This document shows positions 25,049 through 36,599 of a DNA stretch of 64,000 nucleotides, piece after piece (the stretch's first letter is position 1; every line of letters begins with the position of its first letter). Both the position numbers and the translations under genes were made by a program. The notes under the pieces are model-generated. The model worked only from the letters and a program-made list of their open reading frames with translations. It was not told where the DNA came from and did not search any database. The stretch is from Loxodes magnus. Its lineage: Eukaryota > Ciliophora > Karyorelictea > Loxodida > Loxodidae. The stretch lies in NCBI GenBank assembly GCA_946699065.1, contig CAMPDV010002144.1, positions 18,309 to 82,308 of the forward strand, written 5' to 3'.

Positions 25049-25877
25049 TACTTAAATGTTAATAAAATTGTTTGCCAATCACAGGACTTGAAACCTGGTC
25101 GCAGCTGCCACTATTTTTTTGCGTGGTTGGGTTCCACGTTCTTTTTTATTGAGAAGACAACTCTCATGAACAGATTCCGTGCTAAAATTCGAAAATATTT
25201 TTCTTTTATAGATCCCTTCCTTTGTTACTTAAAGTATTGATAAAATTCTTAATGTTTTTCATTCTTCAATTTTTTTGTTTGGTTTAAAAACTTTTACATC
25301 TTCTTAGAATATGTCATTATAATCTATAGTATCAGCATCTTTTTCTTTCTGTTTTATTTTGAATTCTTATATTCAAAATTTTTTTCAATGTTTTTAATTC
25401 TTGTTTTCATTTAGGTTGCTTCTTTGCTATTTTCTTATTCTGTTATTTTTTCTTAGATTGAGAGATTATTAATTTATTTTGAGGATCTTCAATCTACATT
25501 GATACAACTGATGATGGAGGCAGTTAAGATTAGGACCAAATTTATTATCTTGTAATTTATTTATTATTTATTAATATGAGTTAATCTATTTATAGGTTGA
25601 GTTGTTTGTATAAGTAAGAATTTCTCGAATTTAATTTGCTAGATTTTAGATAGTTTCTTCTTATTTTACTATAACTTTATTTAGTTTTTCAACTTATTCC
25701 TTTTCCATTCAAGAAGTTTCTGGATCAACCATTCGCTTTCCCTAGGAAGGAGATGAAGAGCTTAATTATTCTAAGATCTACTTTTTTTACTTTTAAATTA
25801 GATTGGCTTTTCTTCTAGCCTTCTTAATTTCGGCCTTGCTAAGATGCTGTCCGATATTAAACTCCATTTTTTTTAAC
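25021..25877 (-). mobile_element. Short zinc-knuckle retroelement, family E, copy 1
   Basis: Bounded by a 15-bp duplication with one mismatch (25006-25020 and 25878-25892). The minus-strand 3' end carries hairpins GTGGAACCCAACCAC and CAGGTTTCAAGTCCTG and then an (ATT)n tail at 25018-25047. The 5' end lies about 10 bases before the ATG. Confidence 0.8.
25255..25867 (-). pseudogene. Gag-like coiled-coil zinc-knuckle protein, family E copy 1
   Basis: ATG 25867-25865 opens MEFNIGQHLSKAEIKKARRK. A coiled coil follows (EKEQVEKLNKVIVKQEETIQ). After a frame change comes SMQIEDPQNKL and then KRCWYYRLQWHILRRC, a CX2CX4HX4C knuckle in which the second Cys is Tyr (TAT). The near-identical copy at 37268-38107 keeps TGT there (CQYCRSQWHILRRC), so this copy has lost a metal ligand. 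The W before His is TGA. The frame change is shared by both copies, so it is either old or bridged by frameshifting. Confidence 0.65.
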
Positions 25878-25892
25878 TATTCTTTAAGCAAT
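25878..25892. repeat. Target-site duplication of element E copy 1, right
   Basis: TATTCTTTAAGCAAT; partner of 25006-25020. Confidence 0.7.
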
Positions 25893-26123
25893 TACTCTTA
25901 TAATTTTATATACATAGTTTAAAATTTAAAAAGTTATAAAATAGCTTTTTTATTTCTTAGGAAATATTATAAAAACAAAATTAATTTTTGATATAGTTAT
26001 AAAATTAAATATTTGCACCAATTTAATATTATTTTATTATGTATAAATGTTTAATTATAAATGATATGTATAATATAAAATTTTTTAAGAAAATATATAA
26101 ATTATTCATAGTAAATTGCATTA

Positions 26124-26417
26124 TCAGTTTTCTTTCTTCTCCTAACATTTTTTCACTTTACAATCTTGTTTGTAAGGTCCAACACAATTTTTAATATAGC
26201 TATCAGTTAATTGATAGCTGCATACTGGGCAAAGAATTTTCTAGATACTCTAATTTTAATTTTAAATTATGGTATAGTTATTCGTTTCTAATATAATATG
26301 ATTTTTTAGACAATTTACGCAAAAAATATGGTCACAATTTAGTTTTAAGGTTACTCAATCTAATAGCAATAGTTGGCATAGTTAGCACTATAATTATAAA
26401 TCATTCTACGTTTGCAT
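26124..26417 (-). CDS. Small RING protein, RBR RING1-like
   Basis: ATG 26417 to the in-frame TGA at 26126-26124 gives 97 aa. It opens MQTQNDLQLQCQLCQ, continues LKLNCDHIFCVNCLKNHI and KILCPVCSYQLTDSYIKNCV, and ends KKCQEKKEN. The order C-x2-C, C-D-H-x-F-C-x2-C, C-P-x-C is a RING, and the long insert before LCPVC resembles RING1 of RBR ligases. No IBR or second RING follows in the next few hundred bases, so it is either a short RING protein or the last exon of a larger gene. RING domains recruit E2 enzymes. Coding-like text also extends upstream of the ATG, so the start is uncertain. Confidence 0.6.
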
Positions 26418-26419
26418 GT

Positions 26420-27337
26420 AATTTGGCCTATTTTCTATGTTTCTTGCTAATTTAAAAGATGAAATTGAAAATTGTAGATTTACTATCTTCAAAACTAATG
26501 AGTGAAGAAGTAGAAAGGAGCAACTAAAGAAGCCAGTGTTTACAAACTCGTCAAAAAAATGGATATTCCTGAATTTTTTGTTAAATTTAGAGAGAATGAA
26601 TTGTATTCTTTCAGAATGAGTTAAAATTGCCTAAAATTAAGATATAAGAATAAGTAATTTTAACTAACTATAATTTCAATAACTAAATAGAGTATTAAAA
26701 TAAACTTAACTTTAATGGTATTTGGTTATAAAATAAGATAAAAGTGACAAAATAATAAAATTAAATGCTTAGATCTATAATAATTAATGATATTTTTCAG
26801 TCATCACTATAATTTTTTAAACAGATAGATAAATTTACAATATAACTTAAGAATTAAGATATTAATTGTTAAAAGAACTAATTTAATTATAGCATCTAAT
26901 ATAATATAACAGGGATAAAAATAAAGCAATTATTAAAAGTAAAATTGCCAATAATTAGCAAGCAATAACTAAACTTAGCTATTATATTAAATTAATCTAT
27001 CCCAATTAGATCAATAAGCATAATACTTTAAAGGAAATTAACTATCTCTCTTATGATTAAATATTCTTAGACTGTTCTATTTTATTACACTTACTTTGAG
27101 TATTTTCCCTCATAAGTAAATAAGAGTAATCTGATAATAAAAAGCTACGAATAATTTACCAAATTTATACTTTTTGTATATTTTCATCTAAATCTACTTA
27201 ATACTATTAACTAAGATAAGCTTAACAAAGTAATCAATTTGGGATTATTTTAATAATGAATCCTTAACATTAAAAATAATAAGTCATATTCATTAAAAAT
27301 TATGTAAGTGGAATGCTCTAAAATATAAATATAAATA
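26420..27337. other. AT-rich intergenic DNA, nothing recognised
   Basis: No domain, tail or duplication recognised. Confidence 0.4.
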
Positions 27338-27350
27338 AGCAGATAATTTA
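27338..27350. repeat. Target-site duplication of element F, left
   Basis: AGCAGATAATTTA, identical to 28184-28196. Confidence 0.75.
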
Positions 27351-28183
27351 ATAGTAAACTAAATGTTAAAAAAATGTTTTGGCATATTCTGGACTTTCAA
27401 CCAGTTCCTGCCGCCATTTTTTTGACTCGGATGGATACCGCGACCATTTTTTTTATGTGGATGGTTACCACTGATTGCTTTCAAAAGAGCGCATAGGCAG
27501 TTTTTATTTGTATATTCCTGTTGGAGTTATCCATAGAAAATTCAATGCTCTTCATGTTCTTTATTATACCTTTTCATTTAATTTTTTTCATTCTCAGCAT
27601 CTTCTTAATAAGTGGTAATTGGATTGGCAATATCAACATTATTTTTTAATCTTCTTTTGACTAATATGTTTTTTAAATAGCTTATTTTCAATATTTTCTA
27701 GTCTTTTAATTAAGTTATTATCATATCTAATTTCTTTCTGTTCTTAAACACTTTATAATGGAGTGAAAGTTTTTTCAATTTCCATCTTTGATGTACGTTA
27801 AGATTTTTATTGCGATTACATTCAAAGTTGTTCTTCCGTTATTACCTTGTTTTCTATTAGCTGATTCTTAAGGATTTCCATTTCATTATTTTGCACGTCA
27901 ATGTTTGTTGTAAGTTCCCGTATTAATAAGTCTTAATTATATATTGTTTCTTCGTATCGGGATATAATTTTTTACATTTGTTCGATCTTTTGTCGTAGTT
28001 CCTCTGAAATATCTGATTTAAATTCCTCAGCTTGCAAAGTTCCGATCATTATTTTACCTTATGAGTCGGAACTTGATTCTTCTTATTGTTTTGCTTTTTA
28101 TCGAAGTACTTAAGCAGCCTTTTTCCGAACATTTCTTATTTGATTTTTATTTAATCTAATGTTCTGCTCCATCTTTTTTTTTT
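27351..28183 (-). mobile_element. Short zinc-knuckle retroelement, family F
   Basis: Bounded by the exact 13-bp repeat AGCAGATAATTTA. The 5' end is 11 bases before the ATG. The minus-strand 3' end has the hairpin CTGGTTGAAAGTCCAG, matching in shape and loop the E element hairpin CAGGTTTCAAGTCCTG and the A/B/C hairpin GAGGTTGAAATACCTC. Confidence 0.8.
27480..28172 (-). CDS. Gag-like coiled-coil zinc-knuckle protein, family F (looks intact)
   Basis: ATG 28172-28170 opens MEQNIRLNKNQIRNVRKK and stays in one frame: EESSSDSQGKIM, a coiled coil (SEELRQKIEQMQKIISRYEE), TSKMEIEKTFTPL in the [NS]DPMxIE position, and KKQCWYCQSNYHLLRRC (27640-27597), an intact CX2CX4HX4C knuckle. TGA follows the last Cys directly; it may be the stop or Trp, since coding-like text (KKLNEKV) continues. 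This is the cleanest reading of this protein type in the window, about 190-230 aa. Likely role: RNA-binding ORF1-type protein of a non-autonomous element. Confidence 0.7.
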
Positions 28184-28196
28184 AGCAGATAATTTA
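28184..28196. repeat. Target-site duplication of element F, right
   Basis: AGCAGATAATTTA; partner of 27338-27350. Confidence 0.75.
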
Positions 28197-28257
28197 TTGA
28201 ATCTAATTTAATTTGTATAATTTAAGTAGCTAATCTTAGTAAGATACATGATAATAA

Positions 28258-30878
28258 TCAATATATTTTAACTATAAAAATCTTATTTTAAAAAGTTATT
28301 TTAAGTTTTCAGTATCATTCTAGTTTCTAAAATTCAATAAACTAGATTGTTTGTATTTCTTGAAACCGGTTAAAGATTCTTTACTTTCTAAATTATTCTT
28401 TGAATTTCTTGGCCTTTTCATTCTCATATTTCTAAGTAAATTAAAAGTGTAACTTTTTCAAATTTTTGTATATTGGGTAAGGAAGTCCACTTCTTAAGTC
28501 AATTATAGGAAAATTTGTATCCATTTATAAATTTATACACAACTCTAGTGTATGTAACAGATGACAATGCTCTATTATCTACCACTTTTATTGATAATCT
28601 AAATTTATTTATCCAATTTTCAAACTTCTAAGTTTTCTAATCTATATAATCTCTCTTACCCAGTTTCTATTTCCTTATACTAGTATACTATCTATAATAA
28701 AATGCTTTAGAAATAAACAATTTTAACTAATAACTTATATAACTTTACTATTTATACTTCTTAAATTAGTAAGCTCTATTTATTTAAATTTGGGCATATT
28801 TGGAAAATATAAGAGAGTGTATTTTAGTCTATTTAATGCATCTTACTAAAACTTATTTTACTATAAGTTTAACCATAATTTCCTATTTACTAAAGAGCAA
28901 TGTTTGAAAGCTAATTACAATTAGATAAACTAAGTGATTATAAATTAGGAGTTTATTATAACTAAATTAGTAAACTTAAATCATCAAAAATATCATTTTA
29001 TGATATTTGTATTTCTGTTAGCTACATTAATGGTTAGAAGAAGAACTACTAAAATTACTCATTTGTGAAGTTCCCTTATAGTTTCAGAGATTTGACTTGA
29101 TCATTCTAAATTTTATCTAAATTTCACTCATTAGAATTTTCTATATTAACATCTATAATTTCTAAATTAGGACAGAACTCTATTATTCTATTATTTAACT
29201 TTAAGTCTTTTGTTTAAAATTACTTAAATTGCATTCCTTTTACTTTCAAGAACTATATCAGTTAATCAGTTTTTAGATTATCACTTTCGATTATAACATT
29301 TTATAGATTGATATTTACGCTTAAGTTATATAGAAATCATTCACTATTTTTAGCTATATTTAAATACTCCAATTTAGTAAGGTTTTATAATGGCTCTAAA
29401 GTTTCTTATTACTGAAAGGTATGAAAGGTTAATCTTTTTAAATTTAAATAGGATAGAATTTTGGTTAACAAATAATTTTGAGAGCAATTAAAAATCTAAA
29501 CTTCTGATATTAAATTAGGTCTATTTTACTTTAAATTGTGATACGCTTTTAAAAATAAAGCATGACTCAAAGACTTTAAAATTTTTTCCTTTTAAACAGT
29601 TGAAAATTCATTCAGATTTATCACTATTTTCTTTACATCAGATAAGGAAATATTTCTTATAACTCATTTGTATTTACTTTATGTAAATTTAGAATAATTC
29701 TTATAAGTGATTATCTTTAATTCCTCAAAAGAGTAACTATAAAGGTAGAAATATTTACTAGTTTATTATAAATTACTAATATCAGTAGAGTTCATAAATT
29801 AAAAGATTATTTAAGACACATTTCTGCTTAGTTTAATGAGAGAACATCCTTACTTTTGTTTATTTTTTTCATAATCTACAGCAATTTGTTATATAAAATT
29901 GTTTAGGTAGCATTTCTATGATAAATCAGAAAGTTTAGAATTATTTACTTTATATTATCATTCAAAATGTTATCCATAAAATCTTCCACCATCAGAAAAA
30001 TAAAAATTCGTTAAACTTACTAGTTAGTCTTATAATCATTCTCCTTCATATTAATCCCCGTTTTTATAGGTCATTATTCCTCATCCTTATTTTTTATCAT
30101 TTAATCAATTTCCTTTAAAACTATATCCATTTGAAAATTACACTGAGCCTAATCCTTGTTTTTACCCTCTGACTCAATTTGCCTTATATATTTTTCCTTA
30201 GATATCTTAAAATACTCCATTACCTGTTCATGGTTTATCATCCATCCACTCTCCTTCGAATAAATCTCCACTCTTATAAGTCATCTTTCCTTTCCCACAT
30301 TTTCAGTAGTTTATAAGTTCTCCCTCATATTTATCTCCATTTGCATAGTATATTATACCTCTATTTTGTTTTTCTCCTTTTATTCACATTCCTTCATATT
30401 TCTATCCATTCCCAAATCATTAAATTCCTTTCCCATTCTCTAGATTATTTTGCCATTCTCCTTCATATATTTCACCATTCACTGTTTACAGTTTTCCGTT
30501 TCCTTCTCTTTTATTCAATACTCATTAGCCTTCATATTTATTTCCAATCTAGTCTTTAAAAACCCCATATCCATGTTAGCAATCGTCAAATCACTCTCCA
30601 TCATATTCATCTCCATTGTTATATTTTAGATTTCCTTTTCCTTATTTTTTATCTTCTATTCACTCTCCATAATATAAATCTCCATTTTTATATTTATATA
30701 ATCCTTTTCCATGCTTTTTATCATTTAATCAGTCGCCAGTGTACGAGTCTCCATTTGAATAGCTTATTTTTCCACATCCCTATTTTATCTCGCCTGCTTT
30801 TTCCCCTTCATACTTATCTCCATTTTGATAAAGAATAACTAAGATTTATTAAGGATTTAGTTTTGTAACTGTTTGCAT
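28258..30878 (-). CDS. MORN-repeat / F-box / leucine-rich-repeat protein, copy 1
   Basis: ATG 30878-30876 opens MQTVTKLNP, as in both paralogs. About ten MORN repeats follow (consensus YxNGDxYxGEWxNDKxxGKG), several with W = TGA, e.g. GDLFEGEWMDDKPW. Near 29840-29750 NVSQIIFQFMNSTDISNLQQ fits an F-box, and AMN1-like LRRs follow to the C-terminal EWYWKLK. The first in-frame TGA after that block is at 28260-28258. F-box/LRR proteins select substrates for SCF ubiquitin ligases; MORN repeats bind membranes or partners. It has fewer MORN repeats than copy 2 (38566-41919), with a drop-out around 30050-30250. Whether it is expressed is unknown; parts look frameshifted near 30000. Confidence 0.65.
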
Positions 30879-31243
30879 TTATTTTATAAATTGAGTATAG
30901 CTATTTAATTTAAAGTAAACTTGAAATAAAATAAGAAAATAAATAAATGTTTCTCTTTAATAATTTTATATTGTAAGCTTTATATAAATTATAGTAGTAA
31001 TTAATTAAACAAGCTCTATTATATTTATATAAGAGTAATATTAATAAATATTATCTATTTAAATCCTTTTAGTACATATTAGCTTATATTTATAACTTTA
31101 AATATATCTACTATCAAACTTATTTAGACTTTCTGTAATACGATTAAACCTATTTATCACTTCTTTATCTTCTATTTTCATTATTTTCAACTCATCTATT
31201 TATTTTTCCCAACATTATATTACAAATCTTACTTCTGTAGTTT
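28258..31243. repeat. Inverted repeat, left arm (MORN gene and upstream)
   Basis: Reverse-complement match to 38206-41750. The upstream flank (30879-31243 against 38206-38565) and the first six MORN repeats are almost identical; the rest is more diverged and differs in repeat number. The loop between the arms is about 7 kb. Confidence 0.85.
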
Positions 31244-31494
31244 AAGACCTAAAAATGCATTTAGTAGCCAAAAGTTTTTAAGACATAGATTAAATTTTTA
31301 TATAGATATTGTAAATGAAAAATAGTAAAGTTCGTGTATTAATACAATAGTATATAGATAATATAAAGTAGGTTATTATAGAAATTATAATATAACAATA
31401 TTATTTAAACTTATTAGACTTAAATTAACTATATTATTTATAAATATATTTCTATCTATAATAAAGAATATACTAATATAATTAAAAAGATGCT

Positions 31495-31620
31495 GGAAGC
31501 TGAAAATGACCTTCTTAACTAAAATTTCTTGTTTTATGGCTAGAAACAAATTCCTTTCCTGTCGTTGAGAAAGTCCCTGGTCAGAGTCATTTTCTGAATG
31601 GAACACTATCTTTGAGATTA
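31495..31620 (-). mobile_element. Short repeat O, copy 1
   Basis: Minus strand matches 33620-33775 (plus): TCTGACCAG[A/G]GACTTTCTCAACGACAGG. Both copies can be read as SENxSDQxLSQRQERN, but the differences between them are largely amino-acid changing, so I do not call a protein. The 5' GC-rich part seen at 33500-33620 is missing here. Confidence 0.45.
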
Positions 31621-31740
31621 TCCACTCTTACTCTAAATCTAAAAACAGCTAAATTAACTATTATATCTAATTAATTAACCTATTTTACTCTATTATCTTT
31701 ATTATTAGTAGCTTAACATTTAGTGGAATTGCTAAATAAG

Positions 31741-31754
31741 TAGAGATTAGAGAT
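31741..31754. repeat. Target-site duplication of element G, left
   Basis: TAGAGATTAGAGAT, identical to 32423-32436. Confidence 0.75.
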
Positions 31755-32422
31755 TAAATTAAATTAAAAATTTTATGGATAATGGAATGTTTCCTTAATA
31801 GGTCCATAACCCCCTGCATTACCTTTTACAGTGTCTCAGACTCGCCGGTGTCTCCACCCAAGTTCACTTCCGAGCTTTCCGAATTGTCTTGGAGTTATCT
31901 TTTTTCTTCAAAGCTAACCATCCGAGGAAGGATAAAAATTTGTAAGTTCTTTCCAAATATTTTTTCTTATTTACCAATTCCTCCTACACTTTTTTCATAA
32001 GTGGAATAAACTGCCGCATATATAACATTTTTTCTTGAAAAATTTTTCTGTTGTCATAGGTAATTCTTCTATTACCATTGGATCATTATTTCTTTTTAGG
32101 TCTTATTCCTCTAATTTTCCTAGTCTCTTTTTTATGTCCGTTATTTATTAAAATGGGTTTTCATACTTTAAAAAATCTGCTCCCATTTATTCATCAATTC
32201 TTACTATATCGCATTCTATTTCTTAATATCTGTTGTTAATGTCCTCTTTGGTCGCAAGTTCATTATGCGATCTCTCGATCTCGACATGATCTTATAAGTC
32301 TTATTGTAAACTCATGATGTAATGTTCGAGACTCTCTACCTTATCAATGTAATCAGCTACGAGAATACTTTTAATCGAGAAAGGCTTTGTTCCATTCCGC
32401 CATCTTTTATTATATTTCTTAA
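31755..32422 (-). mobile_element. Short zinc-knuckle retroelement, family G
   Basis: Bounded by a perfect 14-bp duplication (31741-31754, 32423-32436). At 668 bp it is the smallest bounded element here. A GC-rich stem GGTGGAGACACC lies near 31845-31860 in its 3' part. Confidence 0.8.
31790..32403 (-). CDS. Gag-like coiled-coil zinc-knuckle protein, family G
   Basis: ATG 32403-32401 opens MAEWNKAF. After a frame change near 32360 it reads VADYIDKVESLEHYIMSLQQ (coiled coil), DIKKRLGKLEEQDLKRNNDP, MVIEELPMTTEKFFKKKC and CYICGSLFHLWKKC. The knuckle is an intact CX2CX4HX4C at about 32028-31987. The W in HLWKKC is TGA where the sister copy at 57950 has TGG, direct support for TGA = Trp. The C-terminal tail is basic. 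Two coil-to-N-terminus frames make the start uncertain. Confidence 0.65.
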
Positions 32423-32436
32423 TAGAGATTAGAGAT
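32423..32436. repeat. Target-site duplication of element G, right
   Basis: TAGAGATTAGAGAT; partner of 31741-31754. Confidence 0.75.
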
Positions 32437-32439
32437 AAA

Positions 32440-33480
32440 GATAATTGTATTTAGCTTTTTTTAAATATACAAGATGAATAATTTTAACTTAGTAGATTAC
32501 TAAATTAATATCTATAAAACAAAATAACAGACTTAAATAACTAAGGATACTTAGAAAAAAATGGGGATTTAATAATTAAATTACCTCAACAAAGCTTAGA
32601 AAACTATATTTATATTAGCATTTATTTTTAAATCTAAGCTCTATGGCAACTTTTATGATGTCTAAGTTAGATCTAGTTAAAAATAATTGCTATATGATTT
32701 TCCATAAATTTAATACTTTAATTAACTAATTATTGATTAAAGAGAGATAAAGATTTAATCTATATAGTATACTAAATTATTTATTTTTAAACAATAAAAG
32801 TAACTTTCTTTATATAAATAAAATAGATTATACCTAATATTTTACTTAAAGAGTAAAATAGAGTTTTCTTAGATTAAATTCAAAATAGTCTTATTTTTAT
32901 TAATTTTGATTTACTACTAATAAGCAAAATTAATTAAGAAGGTAAATAAATTAAAGATAATATAAGAATAAATATATAAACAATAAAAAATAAAAAGTAA
33001 CTAAAACTCATTTTTATAATTTTAATTACTCAGCAAATGTTTAATTATTTTCTTAAGATAAAACTAATGTTTTCAGTTTTAATTTGGATATATTTTTTTA
33101 ATAAAATGTATATAAATAAGAAGTTAATTAATATTCTTATTATATTTATAATTTTCATTTATTTTATAGTTAAAATGTATATCTAAATTATTAGCTAATA
33201 GCTTAATTTTTAATCTATTTAGAAATTATTAATTTAGTCATTTATAAACTTTAAATTGGATTATATTAACTTATATTTTCATAAATCAAAGCCTGTCTTT
33301 ATTAGTTTCTCAAATTTACATAATCAGACTTAACTTTTTTTTCCTATGTATTATTAAATATTAAACTTTTGTTTTATAAATGCAAGGAAATATATTTTAT
33401 GTTCAACTTTAATATAAAAAAGTATCTAAATATAATTAGTTGGTTACTAGAAACTAAGTTTAAAAATTAATTAATTAATT
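32440..33480. other. AT-rich intergenic DNA, nothing recognised
   Basis: Extremely AT-rich, with no domain or repeat edge recognised. Confidence 0.4.
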
Positions 33481-33499
33481 AACTAATTTCAACTAAAAA

Positions 33500-33775
33500 A
33501 GTTTTTGGACCGGAAACTCCTTTCCGATTGCCCGACCCGACGCTCTCTTTTTATGGAATATCGGGTATATCCTGTTGACTCCAGGCACAGCTGCTAGGCT
33601 TCAAGCCCCTACCAAGAGCGGATAATCTCAAAGACAGTGTTCCCTTCAGAAAATATCTCTGACCAGAGACTTTCTCAACGACAGGAAAGGAACTTTTTTC
33701 TAGCCATAAAACCGGAAATTTTAGTCACGAAGGTCATTCTTAGCTCCCACCATCTTTTCAATTATAAGTTTAAAA
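33500..33775 (+). mobile_element. GC-rich short repeat O, copy 2
   Basis: A sharply GC-richer island (GGACCGGAAACTCC..., GAATATCGGGTATATCC) in AT-rich DNA. Its right half matches 31495-31620 inverted. No tail or duplication found. It could be a SINE-like or 5' retroelement fragment. Confidence 0.45.
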
Positions 33776-33891
33776 ATTAAATCTACATTAATATACTTGT
33801 ATTTATTGCCTTTTTATTCTGCTTATCCATATAATTATTTATAATAAGCTAAGTTTAAATATATCTTAAAACTATCTTATTATTTTAAAAG

Positions 33892-34760
33892 ATATAAAAT
33901 GGCTTCTAAGAAATAACAGAACTTTGAACAAAACATTTAAACAGGAAAATTCTCTAAAAAATAAAAAAGCGAAATAATTACAATGAGTGAAAGTGAGAAA
34001 TATGATTGATATGATGAACATTAACCACTTGGAAATCTAGAACTAAAAAAACTTCCGACACAAACTCAAATAGAAATATTATCTAAGTCATTAAAAGAGT
34101 TTATGTTCAAAATAGATACCTCACTGATAAAGTAGAAAAATTAGAAAAACTAATAACGTCTTTACTTGAGAAACAATATTAATAATCATAAGAAATGAAA
34201 ACAAACTGGAACAAAGAATTATTTACATTTAATAATAAATTCAGGTTACGCCATTTTCGTTTTAAAAGAATTAATCAGATCCTATGGAAATAGAAAATGG
34301 AGCCTCAAATTAAAATAAACAGTAAACGTTAATTAAAATAACTAGCAAATTTAAATTAAATAAGTGTTACAGGAATAATAGTAAAAGAAGAATAAAATGC
34401 TACGTGTGCAATAAATAACACCAATGAAGATACTGCTACTAACTAAGCGAAATTTAAAGAAAGAATAAATAAGATATTTTTAGAAAACTATTTAGGATAT
34501 ATCCAACATAAAGCGCAAACATTTATAGAAAAAAATTCTTTAATTAAAATCTTAATCCTTGGAGAAATAATTAGGACTACATGCAAGACCAAAACTATTC
34601 CGAATATTAAGGGATGGTGCACTAATGAAGTGCTACACCGCCTAACTAAGCCTAGTAGAAATTCAAGACAAACTAATGGAGACAAGCTGATAGAATAGAT
34701 CAGATGGCTGATTACTAAGGCTTTAACAAAGCTTTTTAACTTTAACTTTAACTTTTATAT
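33892..34760 (+). mobile_element. Short zinc-knuckle retroelement, family H, copy 2
   Basis: ATG 33899-33901 opens MASKKQQNFEQN. N-terminal coil as in copy 1 but with small deletions near 34110 and 34195 that shift the frame. From SDPMEIENGA onward a single frame runs through CYVCNKQHQWRYC (34398-34436; intact CX2CX3HX4C, W = TGA) to EYQGMVHQWSATPPNQ and MADYQGFNKAF, the best-preserved C-terminus of the four copies. Ends in TTAACTTTAAC repeats (34736-34757). Several antisense standard-code ORFs across it are shadows. Confidence 0.7.
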
Positions 34761-34916
34761 CTAATTATATGCTTTTATAACTAAGAATTTATATTTTGTT
34801 TTAGTCTTTTAAATATGTAATTAAAGGAATGGCGAAGCAAGATTTGAATTGTCTGACCTTACTTTCAATCCTAAGGAAAGTTTCTTGTTGGATCTAAGAT
34901 CTTGAAGGGAATAAAT

Positions 34917-35241
34917 ATGGAAATTATTCGGTTTTGGCAGAGGTTTGAAATCTTTGATCGTGAATATGTGTTAAAGATTCAAGGAAGTTCCTTTTTTCAG
35001 AAATTTTTAAGCAGAATTTTCTCATTATGTCCGCTAAGAGACTATCAAGAGAAAGCAGCTCAATGGAAACTTAGCTTTCCTCAAACATTCATAGTTTATA
35101 ATTATTTAATTAGTCTTTATAAAAATAAGTTATACTACTTTTTATACAAAAATGAGCTAATAAATTTAATAGATTTAGATGCTAGCCTTATTTCTCTTTT
35201 ATCATTTAGAAATATGTTTTAAAATTTGAATAATTACTATT
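34917..35241 (+). CDS. Uncharacterised small ORF
   Basis: ATG 34917 reads MEIIRFWQRFEIFDREYVLK and SRIFSLCPLRDYQEKAAQWK for about 100 codons without TAA, TAG or TGA, then TAA, then TGA near 35241. Absence of reassigned codons over 100 codons is unusual in this window, where Gln is mostly TAA/TAG. Either it is a real Gln-poor exon or chance. No family recognised and no second copy found. Confidence 0.3.
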
Positions 35242-35244
35242 GAT

Positions 35245-36590
35245 AAAGTTAAATGTAATATATTTCATCAGCTATTTATAAACCCTTTTACTCTCTCTTT
35301 AGGTTTAATTTCCATAAATTGCGAAAAATGATTAGGGTATTATTATTATAATATCTATCAAATCGTTTTTGTAAATAACTTACCACTATTAGGTCCCTTT
35401 ACCTTAATTTTTGCTTTATCCTTTTATTTTTTAGCCTTACATTTTTTTTCATTTTTAGCTAGCTTTACATAACTAAAGCAAGTTTAGAAAAATTAACTTT
35501 AAAATTTTTTCAAACATAAGCAAAAAACTTTAAAATATCTTATTGAAATAAGTGCTAATGATAAATTAAATACTTAAGTAATATTCTCTTTTTTAGATAT
35601 AGCAAAATAAAAATTAAATTAGATAAGAACAAAAAATATTAAGATAACAAGAAAATAATCAAACAACCAAATTCGATGCTCAGCTCAATTATTGTTAATA
35701 GAACTTTATTTCCCTAGTTTCTCATCAAAGATAGGACATTAAATTTAGTTTTCTTATAAAAATCTTGTAGTAAGACCATAAAGATTCTAGATTGCAAAAA
35801 ATAAAGAATCCATTGTAAATTAAAATTTGCTAATTTAATATAGGCCACTTTTGAATTTCAAAACACTTTAATTATTTTAAACTAAATAATTACAAATTTG
35901 ATTAAATTTTAGATTTCTCGTTGTATTTTCTGAATAAAAATTATGGTTTAGTTATATTTAGATAAATTTATTTGTTTACTTAATATTTTTAATCCTCTTG
36001 TACTTATAGTATCCAAACATATATTTAATGAACATGTAACTTGGTTACTCTCAGCTTTAGCTATCAGTAAAAGAAAATTATACTATTTCCAGAAAGAATT
36101 TCTTCATTTTAAATTTTATTAGGAATTGAAGTAGCTAAAGTTATTCCTCCAAGTTAACTTATAAGAAGCATCAATTTTCAAGCGATTTAATGCATAAAGC
36201 AATATATAAAAAAGTGAAAAATTTAAATAGTCAAATTGTTGATGAAATTTATTTTCTACTTTTTAAAGTATTATTTGGATTTTAGAGAGGGATACATATA
36301 TTAAATCTAACTATTTTTTTAAATAATAAAAATAACTTTATAAACATAGGAAACTTTATTGAAAATTAAAATTAGAATTAGAATTAAGAATTAAGAGATT
36401 TATAGAAAAGTTACTTGATAAAAAAACTTACTTTCAACTAAAAATTAACTACATTTAGTAAAAGTAGAATGAATCTGATTAAATATTACAATTTAGAAAG
36501 AAAAAAATTTGGATAATAGTGTTTCAAAAGATTCTGTAAAGATAGCTAATAGAGAAAGTATTAGAATATTTTAAGACAATAACAATAATG
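35245..36590. other. AT-rich intergenic DNA, nothing recognised
   Basis: No domain or repeat recognised on either strand. Confidence 0.4.
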
Positions 36591-36599
36591 TATTAACTT

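Noticed and set aside
30341..30559. Matching 72-codon ORFs here, at 38885-39103 and at 59255-59584
   Set aside because: They look conserved but are antisense shadows of the MORN repeats, repeated because the genes are paralogous.
33500..33620. Possible tRNA or tRNA-derived SINE head in the GC-rich island
   Set aside because: I could not fold a cloverleaf or find convincing A and B boxes here or in the islands at 47.1, 57.0 and 58.4 kb.
34488..34685. 65-codon minus ORF
   Set aside because: Antisense to the C-terminal part of the family H zinc-knuckle protein.
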